This document shows, in pieces, positions 11,175 through 22,269 of a stretch of 64,000 nt of DNA. Under the pieces are notes generated by a model. The model was not told the origin of the DNA and ran no database searches. It was given only the letters and a program-made list of their open reading frames with translations. Every line of letters begins with the position of its first letter. Within the stretch, counting starts at the first letter, position 1. Made by a program: the position numbers and the translations under genes. This DNA comes from Narthecium ossifragum (lineage: Eukaryota; Streptophyta; Magnoliopsida; Dioscoreales; Nartheciaceae), in assembly GCA_963920575.1 (NCBI GenBank), contig OY986969.1:18275288-18339287 (forward strand), given 5' to 3'.

Positions 11175-12346
11175 GAGCACCCTGAAGAAACTCTCGTGTA
11201 AGAAAATCAGGTAAGACATTATGTTTACCAGGAATAAATTCAATAGTGAAATCAAACACAGCTAATTCAGCTTGCCATCGAGCAAAGATTTGTTTAGATG
11301 TGAGATTCTTAATATCTTTTTCAATCACACTTTTTGCAGAGCTACAATCAATACGAAGAAGGAATGGCTGATTCAGGATGTCCTCCTGAAATTTATAAAG
11401 ACATTTAATGATAGAAAGCATTTCTTTCTTAATAGTGGAATAATTGAATTGAGTAGAGTTCCATTTACCAGAGGTGTAACGAACTAATTCTTCCTTAGTA
11501 GAAGGCAAACATTTTTGTTTAAGAATTCCTCCATAGCCAATATTACTGGCGTCTGTTTCTACAATCTTTTGACACTCTGGCTTAAGCAGATGTGTACAAG
11601 GCAGATTGATGACCTTAGTCTTAATTAGACGAACAGCATTGGTATGGTCATCAGTCCAAGGGGCAGGATTCTTTTTCAAACGATTATAAAGAATGGCAGT
11701 ATCTTGAGCCCAATCTTTATAGTAATCTGAAACATAATTTAACGCTCCTAAGAAACGTTGTAATTGATTAGTATCAGTAATAACATCAGGAAATTTAGAG
11801 GCAAATTCTATACTACGATCAATAGGGACAATTGTTCCTTTGCCAATATTATGGCCCAAAAATCGTATTTCTGTTTGAAAGAGTTTCATTTTTGGGGCAG
11901 ATATTACTAATCCATTTCGAATAGCTAAATGTCTAAATGTTTCCAAATGTTTCACATGCTGATCAATGTTATCAGAAAAGATAAGTACATCATCAATATA
12001 GGATAGAATAAAATTCGTATAAGGAATAAAAATATCATTCATAATATTTTGAAATTCTGAAGGAGCATTCTTTAAACCAAAAGGCATTACATTCCATTCG
12101 TAATGGCCAAATGGGACAGTAAACGCTGTTTTATAGCGATCTTTTTCATGAATTTGAATTTGCCAATATCCTGACTTTAAATCAAATTTCGAGAATATTT
12201 TTGCTCGGTAAATTCTATTGAGCAAATCCCTCTTATTAGGGATAGGATATCGTATCCATTTAAGCACCTTGTTAAGGGGCTTGTAATTGATGACCAGTCT
12301 AGGAACACCACGTTCTTTTTCAACATTATTATTAATTAATAGATTA
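11161..12346 (-). pseudogene. Caulimovirid reverse transcriptase-RNase H, 5'-truncated
   Basis: Reading frame open from about 12346 to the TGA at 11161-11163. RT motifs in order: RLVINYKPLNK (near 12300), FSKFDLKSGYWQIQI, FGHYEWNVMPFGLKNAP, and the catalytic SYIDDVLIF box. The connection contains FLGHNIGKGTIVP and QRFLGALNYVSDY. RNase H has VETDASNIGYGGIL, KKEML and LLRIDCSSAKSVI, so its acidic residues are retained. It lacks the N-terminal polyprotein domains (movement, coat, protease), which marks a genomic relic. The RT is closer to caulimovirid than to Ty3 sequences in its PFGHYEWNVMPFGLKNAPSE block. The nearest non-viral alternative, a Ty3 RT, would be expected to carry integrase downstream; none is present. 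Confidence 0.85.
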
Positions 12347-12410
12347 TAATCTTAATTATTATACATACATTAATTTAATATAATAATTTTAATTATTCAT
12401 TCCTCACCTC

Positions 12411-12445
12411 TCCTCACTCCTCACTCCTCACTCCTCACTCCTCAC
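12411..12445. repeat. 7-bp tandem repeat (TCCTCAC x5)
   Basis: Five perfect TCCTCAC units, preceded by a degenerate copy. It lies just beyond the AT-rich edge of the viral fragment. Confidence 0.95.
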
Positions 12446-13029
12446 GTCTCATCACATACAGTGATTACCCTGCAGGTGGCAGGGGACTCCTAATCATCTA
12501 TAAAGCCAGAGAAGATGTGTAATGTTCATACCTCTGAGCTCTTTTCTGCAACATGTGTACGTTTTAGAAAACCCCGTTTCTTTCCAAATTTGTCACGAAG
12601 AACGTTGTATATGAATCATAATATCAACTGAATCACTCTTAATTAATTAATATAGATAACATAAATTCTGAAAGCATACTTTTGCAAATTACTCTCCACG
12701 TACCTTGTTATTGTAAAATGTATTCCTGCCATTATGTTTATTTGCATAGAGGCTTATTCCTTTCTTTTTTATTTGATTGAAGAACTATAGTAATTACCGT
12801 CGCTCACGACCATTTCAAAGTAAGACTGTTGGTTTGTTAGATACATATCATATCAGTAATAAAACTTGACATGTTTGTTGAGCGGTACTGGGCTCCATTG
12901 CAATGTCAAATATTGCATCATGTAATACCCGTATCACTAATATGATATTGTGAGAACCCGTCTAATGTAATAGTGTGAGCTCCATTGCAATGTTAGATAC
13001 GTATGTGCAACAACACTTGACATGGTTTT
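12446..13029. other. No recognised feature
   Basis: AT-rich spacer. TGTGAGAACCCGTC at about 12949 resembles the 5' end of the B-family LTR and could be a scrap of the 5' LTR of the adjoining Ty3 relic, but the similarity is short. Confidence 0.35.
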
Positions 13030-15380
13030 ACTTAGCTTGTTTGTTGTTGTATCTTATTAGTTTTCGGTTGTGACATGACGTTTTAAGAGGATATATGCAT
13101 GCACATCAGTGTCGTCCGTTTTCTCGGCTAATAGTGAATCTCCCCATAGTCCTAGAAATGAGCGAGTATGGATCATGACGAGTGTTGCCTCTTTACTCTT
13201 GGAATCTCGAGATGTGAACCCGTTGTGGTTCAGAGGCGATGATAGAGGTCCTTTGATAGTAAAGAACTAGTTGAAAGAGATGTCCAAAATCCTTGATGCC
13301 TTGGATATCAATGAGTATCACTTGCTTGAAGAGTTGTTGGTTTTCTTACTTTTTAGTGAAGTGATGCGTAGTGGCGCTTGTCAAGGCCGCTAGGAACGTT
13401 GTTGGTTGTGTTTTGAAAGCAGTTTCGTGCACTTTTGTCTAGCGCCTATTCTTTGAGGGCGGTGTGGTTTGGAGTACCTTTCTCTGGCTTTAGATACTCA
13501 CACCGCGTTACAGTATGCGGTTGGTTGTATCATATGACTTAGCGCGGCAGCGGGGGACGCCTTGGATGTGTTGTAGCTACTATGACAGGTGACTGTGAGG
13601 GTTAACACATGACAGTTGGTCGGTGGTTGGGGTGAGTTTCAGGGTTGTCGTTCATGCTTCTGGGAAACGACAGGGTAGTCATTTCTAGAGGCAGAAGTTT
13701 TGGCATAAGTGATAGTTGTATCCTAGTAGCGTCATGCCGACGGTGCGAGTAGCATGATCTGCCATATTGAGAGGCACCCACGGGGCACTCGGGTGCTAGT
13801 TGCTAGAAACCTTTTCAGGTGACGGTGCTTGTAGCGAAGGGCACAGTGGTGCTTACCGCATAAGAGTCGGGCAAGAGGCACTGCATGGAGCGGAGTAGTG
13901 GGTTGATGCCTTAGTTGGGGTATGTACTTGGGGTTGACGTGAAGTTCAAATTTCATATATGGTTTTACTGAAAACGAGGCAGCAACTGGCTGGCACTTCT
14001 GAGGAGAGAGCAGCTTCAACAACAACCAGTTTCAAAGCCACCATTTTTGACTTTCAGCTTTCAGAGATTCTCGTGGCTTGCAATTTCCTTATGGATCTTG
14101 GTTTCCCCCTTGTGACTCATCCCCGTGCGGCCGTGTTGGTTTGGAACTGGAGTCGAGCGTGGCTTTGGGAGCAGCCATCGGTTGGGACAAGAGCGTGGGT
14201 TGGTAACTCTTGTCGGTTCGTTTGCTAGAGGTTGGGGATCTCTAGATGCTCTTCACCCACGTGTGGGACATGTTGGGGTTCGACGGTTTTCTTGGTTTGC
14301 GTTGGTTGTTTGCGTACCGAACTGTGTTTTCTTGGGCCATGGGAAGGTGTTGCGAGTACACATGACGGTGTCATTTTGCTCTCACTAAAGGTCACGGGTT
14401 GGAGAGTCTTTTGGTTGTCAAGAGCTGGGACTTGTTCACCAGCTTGTGGTGAACTCTTTCCCTTTGTCTTTGAGGGTGCTCGGGAGAGCAAATTTTTCTC
14501 GTGTTATTGTTGGTTGTGCAGTAATCATTTTTTAGAAGCTTTCTGGGTAATCGCCTTCGTGGATACCGAGTTTGAAGTCGAAGTTCTTCCGGACTGTCGA
14601 GCCCCGACCCGAGAAAGCCCAACTGGACCGGGACGCGAACCGGAACCTAACAAACTGCAGAAAATTTTGGCGAGGGTTCCCTCTAACCTATTGGTCTCCC
14701 AAAGCAATTCAACAAACACCCTCAATTAACAATTCTATAATTTACAGAAACCTCAAACTGAAGATTACAAATCCAAAATGCCATTCTACGAAACCTCGAA
14801 GAGGGGAAATCAGGTACAAACATTTATGCACTCCCATAGGAGTGTATCTATACAAGGGGACAAAATCTGAAAGGAAAGATCACCACTGCTCAAACTCCGC
14901 AAGGCGCCGCTGCACCGCCGACCAACTACCCGATAGGGGCCACCGAAGAGGAGCTAACGCCTGCACCTGCAAAATACAGTCCGGGTAAGAATGAGCAACT
15001 AAGCTCAGCAGGAAAACTACACTACGACACACAGAAGGAAGAGGGAAACGCAACAATGTTGCCATCTAGCAAGGCCTGGGTGTACACAGGAGCCCTGTGA
15101 GGGCCCGTCCCTCTGACCTGGCTCGACCGCGTGGGTCAAGAGCCGGTTTCCTATTGGTTTGGTTCCGCGTCGGGCACGATCGGGCGATCGTGTGGCGGTT
15201 TGGACCCCGGGGGCATTTTGGTAAATATGCCCTCTGGTGGTCGGTTTCACACCCGCGATGCACCCACGGCCTTGGATTGATGTATGTGTTTGATTAGAAT
15301 CTCTAGGCTGTGTCCGATCGGAAGATCGGAGCTCGATCGGGAAAGATCGAATCGGACGGCTGAGATAGATCTGGATTTTC

Positions 15381-15388
15381 TATATAAG
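15381..15388 (+). promoter_or_regulatory. TATA box of B-family solo LTR
   Basis: TATATAAG, preceded within 75 bp by several GATCGG/GATCGA cores and followed by a CT-rich 5' leader typical of a plant transcription start. The equivalent in the 50.8-kb LTR is TATTTAAA at 51043. Confidence 0.6.
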
Positions 15389-15920
15389 CCATGTCCCTTT
15401 CTCTCTCTTTCTCTCTCTTCTGCTGTCGTTTTCTCTCCCTCTCTCTCTCCTTCGGCTGAGCTAGGGTTTGGAGACTTGGGCTTCGGAGCGCGGATCTTGG
15501 CGGCTTGACCAGTTGGACGCGTGGAGGAGCTACCCTAGTTGCTCAAGTAGGTGTTTCTACCTCAATCTTAGGATCGGGTTCTCCTAAGATAGGTTTATTG
15601 TACTTTCGTTGTAGGAATACTTGTTGGAATGCTTTGTAGCTCTTTGTACATGTGATGTTGTTTATTTCCGGTATTCCTACTTTGCGAATTCAGTATTCTA
15701 ACGGTTGGTTTCCGTATTATCGCCGTTTTATCGGTTTTCGTCCATTTAGACCTAGATAGGAGATTTAACCGTCAAAAACTGTATTTCTTCATTCCATTAG
15801 CTTCCCCATTGTTAAATACGCTTGCTTGCGAAATTTCATCTTATTCCAACTTGATTTGATCCTTGAAATCCAAAGAAATGAATTTTCGGCACTGTTCTGA
15901 TGAACTGTGCCTAAGGCTCG

Positions 15921-16275
15921 ACGGTCGATCGGTGCATCGACCGTCAAGTGTTGTTTTACGCTTTCTGGGCCTGGCGGTCAACCGTCGCATCGACCGTCGG
16001 GCTCTGTCGGGATTTTAGCCTCCCAGGGTCGATGCATGGATCGACCGCGGGATCTTCTCTTTTCGCCATTTACCTGACGGTCGGCCGTCGGATCGACCGT
16101 CAGGCGCTGTTTGGTTTTGGGCTTCCCAGGGTCGATGAGTGGATCGACCGTCGCCCTTTGGTTTTCTTTGCCTTGGTCTCACGGTCGACCGTCGCATCGA
16201 CCGTGACATCGACCGTGACATCGACCGTGGCCCACGGTCGACCGTCGGATCGACCGTCGCATTGACCGTGTGCCC
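15921..16275 (+). repeat. 12-bp TCGA dyads at ~52-bp intervals (B family)
   Basis: GGTCGAT/ATCGACC half-sites form dyads whose TCGA cores lie 12 bp apart. First cores fall at 15925, 15978, 16029, 16081, 16132 and 16185: steps of 53, 51, 52, 51 and 53. The last block extends into a run of 12-bp TCGACCGTSNCA-like repeats to ~16270. The array lies ~540-890 bp downstream of the TATA box, so it should be transcribed. Confidence 0.93.
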
Positions 16276-18336
16276 TTGAGCAGTGTTTTTCTGGTTTTTC
16301 TTGGATGGCTTTCACTTGGGTTTGATAGTTAAACATGTTGGGAGGTTGGTATGAGGTTTTCATGAAGTTTTCAAGGGATTTCCATTGAGATTAAGAATTC
16401 AATCGCATGTTGTTTTCCTTTGGGTAAATTGATGATGTGGCTTGCTTTTAAATACATGTGTGGTTGGTATTTAATTGCTTAATGGTTTGCTTAGCCATTA
16501 GCAAGCTATGAGTGCTGGCTAATGAGGAATTGTGGAACCTTAGCCTCTTGTCGGCGAGTGTCGAGGGCTATTGTATAACTGTGAACCTGAAATTGATGTT
16601 GTGGCATGTAGAGACATCTAGGATAGATGTTTGCCTAAGTTCATGCATTGTGTGCATTAGAGGCATTTGAGGATAGGCGGGCGATGGTTTGGATCACCGA
16701 TCCGAGGCTCTCGGGTAGGTCGGATCTGGCCTTAGGACCGTGGCTGGGTAGTCAGGAGTAGGGTGTGATTGTATAATTGAATCTTTTGTTATTGAAGATT
16801 GGCGATAGTTGACTCTGATCAGTGTTTGAGGTTTAGAGGTCGTGTTGTCTTCCAAGGCTAAGTCTTAAGGATGGGTGTCGATGTCCCTGACTTAGTCCCC
16901 AGGCCGTGGTTTCCTGCTGGGTAGAGGTGATCCTACTGGTTCTGGTCCTTTTCCTCCCAGCGTGTTGGTTGATGTTCCCAGCGTGGTCGGTTGAGAAGAG
17001 TAGAATCCCTTGGGGAGTCGACAGGGGTTGTGGGACCCCGTGGCATTCCTTAGGCTTGAGCGGGGAGACAACACTGTTGTTGTTTTCCTCCTTTGAGTGT
17101 GCCGTAGAGTAGAACCCTACTGAGCTTATCGCTCACTCCTACCCGGGCTGCGTTTGCAGGTGCATGCGGTAGTTCTTCTTCAGTGGAGCCGGCAGGATCG
17201 GCCTTTGGCGGCGCGAGTACATCCATAGGCGCTTGAGGTTTTGCTGAAGGATAAAACTGTTGTACCTTTTTGATATATATATGTTGTAAACATTTCGAGG
17301 ACTTTTGGGATCATGTATTATATCTTTACCTTGGAAATATTAGAATGTAATTTTTGTAACTGTACAACTTGATGTTATATGAATTGAATATTTGTACACC
17401 TCTGGAATACAATTGTTTAAATTATCCGTCTTTTCCGTTTTGTATCGCGCCGATTGAAGATGAATAGTGATAGGAACCCTCACGCCCCGCCCTGGATGGG
17501 TTTTCTGGATCAGGGTGTGACAAGCCCCATAACCCCACCGCGTGTCCCTGAGGCCCACGGTCATGATCTTTCAGAAGAACTGGTCACATGACGGATCACG
17601 CTCAGTAAGCAGGAAACCAACACTGCTGACTCACAAGTAGGAAACCGGCATTGCTGGCATGAAATGGCACCGCTGAGTAGGCACACCCTCTACTCAAGAG
17701 TCGTCATAACTGGACACCGACTACACCTCAGAACCCGACTCGATGCCGACATGACCTCTAAAAAATCATCAATCAACAAGTGTTCAAGTCATCTAGGCCT
17801 ATCCTCGAAAATCGACTGAACACAACCATTCAAACCTGGACCAAGCTACCCAACCCCCGTCCTAGGGCTAAATCCGAGCTTCCAAGCCTCGGGACAACGA
17901 CCCATAGATCACCCACGCCCTAACCTTATGCAACTAATGCACAACCAAATGCATGCTATGAACATATACAAGAAAGCAGATAAGTATGCAACATATGTGA
18001 CGATTAAATTAACAAGATATGGGCTCGGCACCCTGCCGGCCCGGGGTGGTGAACAGTAAAACAGGCCAAGGAGCTGCTGCATTGGTAGCCCCACCAACTG
18101 CAGCCAGCTCGCCAAAAGACAGCATGTTACGGGAAGCAACCCCGGCAAACAAGACTAACAATACAACATGCTATCTATACATCCCGAGAGTCATCACTCT
18201 CCCGGTTCACCACTATCCTTCATTATGGGGCTAATATGCTCAAAGATATGTACAAGTTTATAAAGATGTAAAGAAAAACCGCATACGCGAAGCCCCGTGG
18301 GAAAAACCAGCGAAAACACTTCCCTGTCACCCAAAG

Positions 18337-18570
18337 GATTGATCATTTCCAAAGGGAATGATCGATCTTCCTAGTGATAGGAAGGTTCCATCCCTGTCAA
18401 GCCCAAGGTGATCGATCCTTCCTCCGAAAGGATCGATCATCCTCGTGACAGAGACCTCACCCATGCAAGCCAAGGCGAAGTGATCGATCATCTTCACCAG
18501 ATGATCGATCCTTCTCGGGCTAAGCATGATGCACCAAGAGTGATCGATCCTTCCTCAACAAGGATCGATC
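18337..18570 (-). repeat. Downstream GATCGATC pair array (A family, 14.6-kb LTR)
   Basis: GATCGATC at 18360, 18410, 18431, 18482, 18503, 18542 and 18563, with a one-off copy (GATTGATC) at 18337. Pairs are spaced 21-23 bp start to start, and pair starts are 73, 72 and 60 bp apart. Several pairs extend into perfect hairpins, for example 18482-18510 (11-bp stem, 7-nt loop). The array lies downstream of the minus-strand TATA. Confidence 0.95.
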
Positions 18571-18938
18571 CTGTTGGGTTCTTCGGCAACCGGACGACGA
18601 TAAATACCGTCCAAAAACTCTATCAAATCTCACAAAACCTTGGAATCTGGTAGTACGAAGGACCATGAGTCCAAAATCTGTATGTATGCCAAAAACCAAC
18701 AAACATGTAGCAAGATTAACTCAAACCAAACACAAACAAGCTCAAAACCTCACAAAACCAGAAAGCAAGTAGGTAGAATCCCTACCTAGACTAGCGCATC
18801 TTCAATCCCAACTGTCACGCCAAAGACCGCCCTCAACCTCTTCCAAATCCAGCCAGCTCTGAGCTCAGGGATGGTGGATTTCAAAAGGATTGAAGAAGGT
18901 CACGTCCGTTTTATAGACGGACGAACTGACTTATGAAT

Positions 18939-19073
18939 GATCGATCATTCCTTAAGAATGATCGATCATTCCTTAAGATGCAAGGCTTTCTGGCACCAAA
19001 TGATCGATCCTTCTAGCCAGAGATGATCGATCATCACTAAATGATCGATCTTTATAGCAAGGAATGATCAATC
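18939..19073 (-). repeat. Upstream GATCGATC array next to TATA (A family)
   Basis: GATCGATC at 18939, 18960, 19002, 19025 and 19043 plus a decayed GATCAATC at 19066. Steps are 21, 42, 23, 18 and 23. On the minus strand the nearest copy lies ~24 bp upstream of TATAAAA (18909-18915), so this array belongs to the promoter. Confidence 0.93.
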
Positions 19074-19999
19074 ATCTAGATGCAGAAAGCTAGACTTGGG
19101 CTAGAACACAAGCCCAAGCCCGGATCTTTCGATATCGGGTCCACCTAACCGTTTTAAATAGACATTATCATAAACACGGTCAGTGTGTGTATACGCGGAT
19201 GTAAAACAAACTGACAAGCCGCATTTACCAAATTGCCCTTGCGGTCCAAGAAACAATGCGATCCACTGGATCGCGCGCTCGACGCGAAAGAAACAAACGA
19301 GCCACGGGTCCGACTTAGCCGGTCGATCCAGGAGTAGAGGGGCAGGTCCTCACACGGACAGTCTTGATCGTTGCCGGTTTGCGTGGTGATATTGGCAGGA
19401 TAAAGAGAATTGAGAACTCTGTCAGTCGAATCGATAGGTCAAGACTTCTTCCGCCCTAGTGTATTTACCTCAGAGTGCTCCGGTTCTCTTCGTAGACAGT
19501 TCCTTCTGTATGTGCCTAGATTTCGGGAGTTGAACAATGGTGCACCGAGGAGTATGTGTCCGGGTCAGTGCATCGATGGCATGTTTGTCAGTTGAGAGTT
19601 TCGTTGATCTTCCCGGAGGTCAGATTTTGCACCATCTATTATCATATGAGGATTTAGGATTGCGACAACCTTTGGGCATGTTGTGTCAGCAGCACACATA
19701 TCAGCATATCCAGCTAAAATCGAGGTAGTTGCACAGTGACAGAGGGCGAAGACGGTGTTCGAGATTTGCAGCTTCTAGAGTTTGGCTGTGTGAGGACCCG
19801 TCCCTCTATCCCCGTGGCTTGTTGTTTACCCCAAGGGCAATTTGGAAAATTGCGCCTTGGCAGTCGTTTCACACTGGGTGTGCACACACAGACCTTGGTT
19901 GATGCTTGTGTTTGCTTAGAAAGGTTAGGTGGACCCGGGATCGGAAGTTCTGGGCTTGGGCTTATATCTCAGCCCAAATTCGCCTTTCAAGGCATAGGA

Positions 20000-20073
20000 G
20001 ATCGATCCCCATATGGGTGGGGATCGATCCCGTTGGCTAGCAGGATCGATCCCGCATGCATGGAAGATCGATC
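20000..20073 (+). repeat. GATCGATC x4, exact 22-bp spacing
   Basis: GATCGATC starts at 20000, 20022, 20044 and 20066. The 14-base intervals differ in sequence while the spacing is exact. It lies in the 5' third of the LTR, the equivalent of the upstream array of the 14.6-kb LTR. Confidence 0.97.
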
Positions 20074-20634
20074 TCTCTGTACCTGGAAGTCGTTGGCGGT
20101 GGAGTTCGAAGGACGGCCACGGCGATGGCCGTCGCTTCCCCTGTCAGGGGAGGGGAGACTTTTGCTCCCCTCCTTCACCTTTCCCCCGCCTTCGCTGGCT
20201 TTTCCCCGGCCTTATCCCCTTCCCCTCTTCCTTCCTTTCTTCGGCTTCTCCCTTCTTATCCCCCCGGCTCTGTTTTTCTTCCCCTGTTCCGGCAGCTCCC
20301 TTTCCTCCTCCGTTCTCCCTCCTCCGGCCACCGTTCTCGGAGCTTGAAGGCTCGTTGGAACCGTGACGGCGTGAGGAAGATCCTAGGCTAGGCTTCGTGG
20401 ATCGAAGCAGCTCTGTGGAGGCAGGGTTCTTACTCAAAGACTCCGGCTTGTTTTAAGGGTTTTTGGAATCCGGTTTTGATTTAGATAGATCTCTCTGTAG
20501 AGTTGATGATTTCCGGTTTTGAAGCCATGAGTAGCTTTGAGGTTCTTAGATCTACCAGCCCATCAAGTTTGATGAGGAATGGTTGTGGTTTTCGACGGTA
20601 TTTCTCGCCGGAAGGATGCCGGAGAACCCATCGG

Positions 20635-20939
20635 GATCGATCCTTCTTGAGGGAGGATCGATCTCTCTGGGTTGGTCATGCTGCTCCCGATGAAGGATCG
20701 ATCTCCTGTTTGGAGAAGATCGATCCCGGTTCTTGGGTAGCATGGTTACCCTTCGTCGCGAAGAAGATCGATCTTCCTGGGAGGAAGGATCGATCCTTCT
20801 TGGTGCGACATGAAGGGCGCCCTCTGTCTCGAGAAAGATCGATCTTCCTGGGAGGAAGGATCGATCTCCTTTGTCTCGACAGTGAGGGGAAGCTCACTGT
20901 TACTTAAGAGATCGATCCTTCCTTCGGAAGGGATCGATC
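20635..20939 (+). repeat. Five GATCGATC pairs, 21-22-bp within, 61-73-bp between
   Basis: Pairs at 20635/20656, 20696/20718, 20766/20788, 20837/20859 and 20910/20932. Pair starts step by 61, 70, 71 and 73 bp. Flanking bases extend some pairs into inverted repeats, for example 20910-20939. Confidence 0.97.
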
Positions 20940-22269
20940 CTTCAGTAGCAGAGAGGGTTTTTAATGTTGTTTTGCCCGCGGGGCTTCGCATGTAAGTGGT
21001 TTTGACGGTTCTGCCCTTGGGGATTACTACGTTGTTCATCATGCTTATTGTTTACTGCTTTGTGGTTAACCGAGGGAGTAATGAACCCTCGGGAATGCTT
21101 AGTATTAGTGGGCCATGGGTTATACCCTTTTACCGCTTTGTGGTGAACCGAAGGAGTCATGACCCTCGGGAGTGCTTAGTTTAAATGGGCCGAAGGTGTG
21201 CCCTTGTTGTGTTGTTTGTTACTGTTTTCCTCACTCATATCCTGCCCTGCTTCCTGTGCATTAGACATGCTAGGTTAGACGGGTTGGGGTTGACCCGTGA
21301 ACTTCGGTGATCAAAGACTAAGTGGTGGATGCCTTTACCCGACTTGTGTCCCCATGCTGGTGTCCATTATGGGTAAGGGTGTCCTACAGGTATCGTCTGG
21401 CCCACCCTGTATCAAGGACCGTCGGAGGTAGCCTAGTCCTTGAGTAGTGGCTATCGGAGGGACGTACGTTGGACAGGAACCTTGGGGGGGGGAACATCGA
21501 TGGGATCGATGGACTCCCTGGCTAGACTTAGTCTTTGGTTGGGAGCTAGGGGTCGTGTTGGCTCTGTTGATTGGAGTACTGAGAGATGGTAGTCTTAACC
21601 ACGGTCGTTCCGCCAAGTGTAGAGATCCCGCTTGGAGAAGGGGTCCTACTAGTAGTGCCATGTCCACCCTGTGTCAGGGATTGTCGGAGTTGCCCACCCC
21701 TGAGCAGTGGTTGTCGGAGGGGCGTACTTGGGACAGGAGCCCTTCGGGTTATTGACGGGATTTATGGGATCATTGGCAAGCCTCAGTACTTGGTTTCAGA
21801 GTTGGTTCGTTTGGGTTTGCCTTCTTAGCGAGAGTGGTAGAGTAGGACCCTGCTGAACTGTTGCTCATTCCTACCTGGACTGTGTTGTTTGCAGGTGCGG
21901 GTCCCCGTTCCCCTCCGGTGCTTCCCCGTCGGTCGTCTCGTGGCAGCGCGCCGGCTCCTGACCATGTCTGAGGGTCAGGATGGTTTTGTTTGTGCCTTTG
22001 TGGAGACCCCGGTGGGTGTGTAGCTTTTTGGGGACTGTTGTAGATCCCTTGTAAACTTGTTGTACTAGAACCCTTGTTTAACTCTATTATATCTGCTTGT
22101 AATAGATATTAATAGTTGTTGTTCTTTTGCTTCCGCTTGTGTTTGTTGTCAGCTGTTTTCGCCAGCTGTATGTTAGTCTCAACTGTTTCCGCCAGTTGAG
22201 GCTAGTAGATGTAGGTTTTTCCCCCTCGTGTCCGGGCCCGGTTTGGTGCCCGCGGGTCGGGGCGCGACA

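Larger units (their letters stand above)
10310..12350 (-). mobile_element. Endogenous caulimovirid (pararetrovirus) fragment
   Basis: A truncated, integrated plant pararetrovirus: the 3' part of the polyprotein ORF (RT-RNase H) followed by a second ORF. There is no movement protein, coat protein or protease upstream; homology ends near 12350. Both ends abut AT-rich DNA (10310-10380 and 12320-12400). The arrangement (RT-RH followed by a separate downstream ORF) resembles florendoviruses as I recall them; the genus is inference. No LTRs are present. Confidence 0.8.
15096..17522 (+). mobile_element. Solo LTR, B family, nested in A-family solo LTR
   Basis: 2427-bp LTR, TGTGAGGGCCCGTC to GGGTGTGACA, flanked by a perfect AGCCC duplication (15091-15095, 17523-17527). 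It has TATATAAG at 15381 and a CT-rich leader ending near GCTAGGGTTTGG. Related to the 50773-53442 LTR. Confidence 0.92.
14595..19354 (-). mobile_element. Solo LTR, A family, interrupted by a B-family solo LTR
   Basis: Minus-strand LTR beginning TGTGAGGACC (complement ending at 19354) and ending in GACA (complement at 14595). The perfect 5-bp duplication CGGAC lies at 14590-14594 and 19355-19359. Without the nested element it is about 2.3 kb, matching the other A-family LTRs. It carries a minus-strand TATAAAA at 18909-18915 and two GATCGATC arrays. No internal region remains, so it arose by LTR-LTR recombination after inserting into the older Ty3 relic. Confidence 0.9.
19787..22269 (+). mobile_element. 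Solo LTR, A family, inserted in chromovirus RT-RNase H
   Basis: 2483-bp LTR from TGTGAGGACCCGTC to GGGGCGCGACA. The downstream flank is GGCTG; the upstream flank reads TTTGGC followed by TGTGAGG. A GGCTG duplication fits if two bases of a TGTGTG run were lost at the junction. Removing the LTR rejoins a chromovirus reading (…SLAEYYMRFFKDF). Long open frames inside it (for example 19736-20347) are compositional. Confidence 0.88.

Noticed and set aside
12949..13029. 5' LTR remnant of the chromovirus
   Set aside because: Only TGTGAGAACCCGTC matches; the rest does not align, so I did not annotate it as an LTR.
19736..20391. 203-aa and overlapping ORFs inside the A-family LTR
   Set aside because: They lie in LTR non-coding sequence, include the GATCGATC arrays (repeating DRS/IDP words), and are not kept in other LTR copies.
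20000..20940. CRISPR-like array (short repeats with regular spacers)
   Set aside because: The repeat core is only 8 bp, intervals are ~14 bp, the host is a plant LTR and there are no cas genes. It is a cis-element array, not CRISPR.
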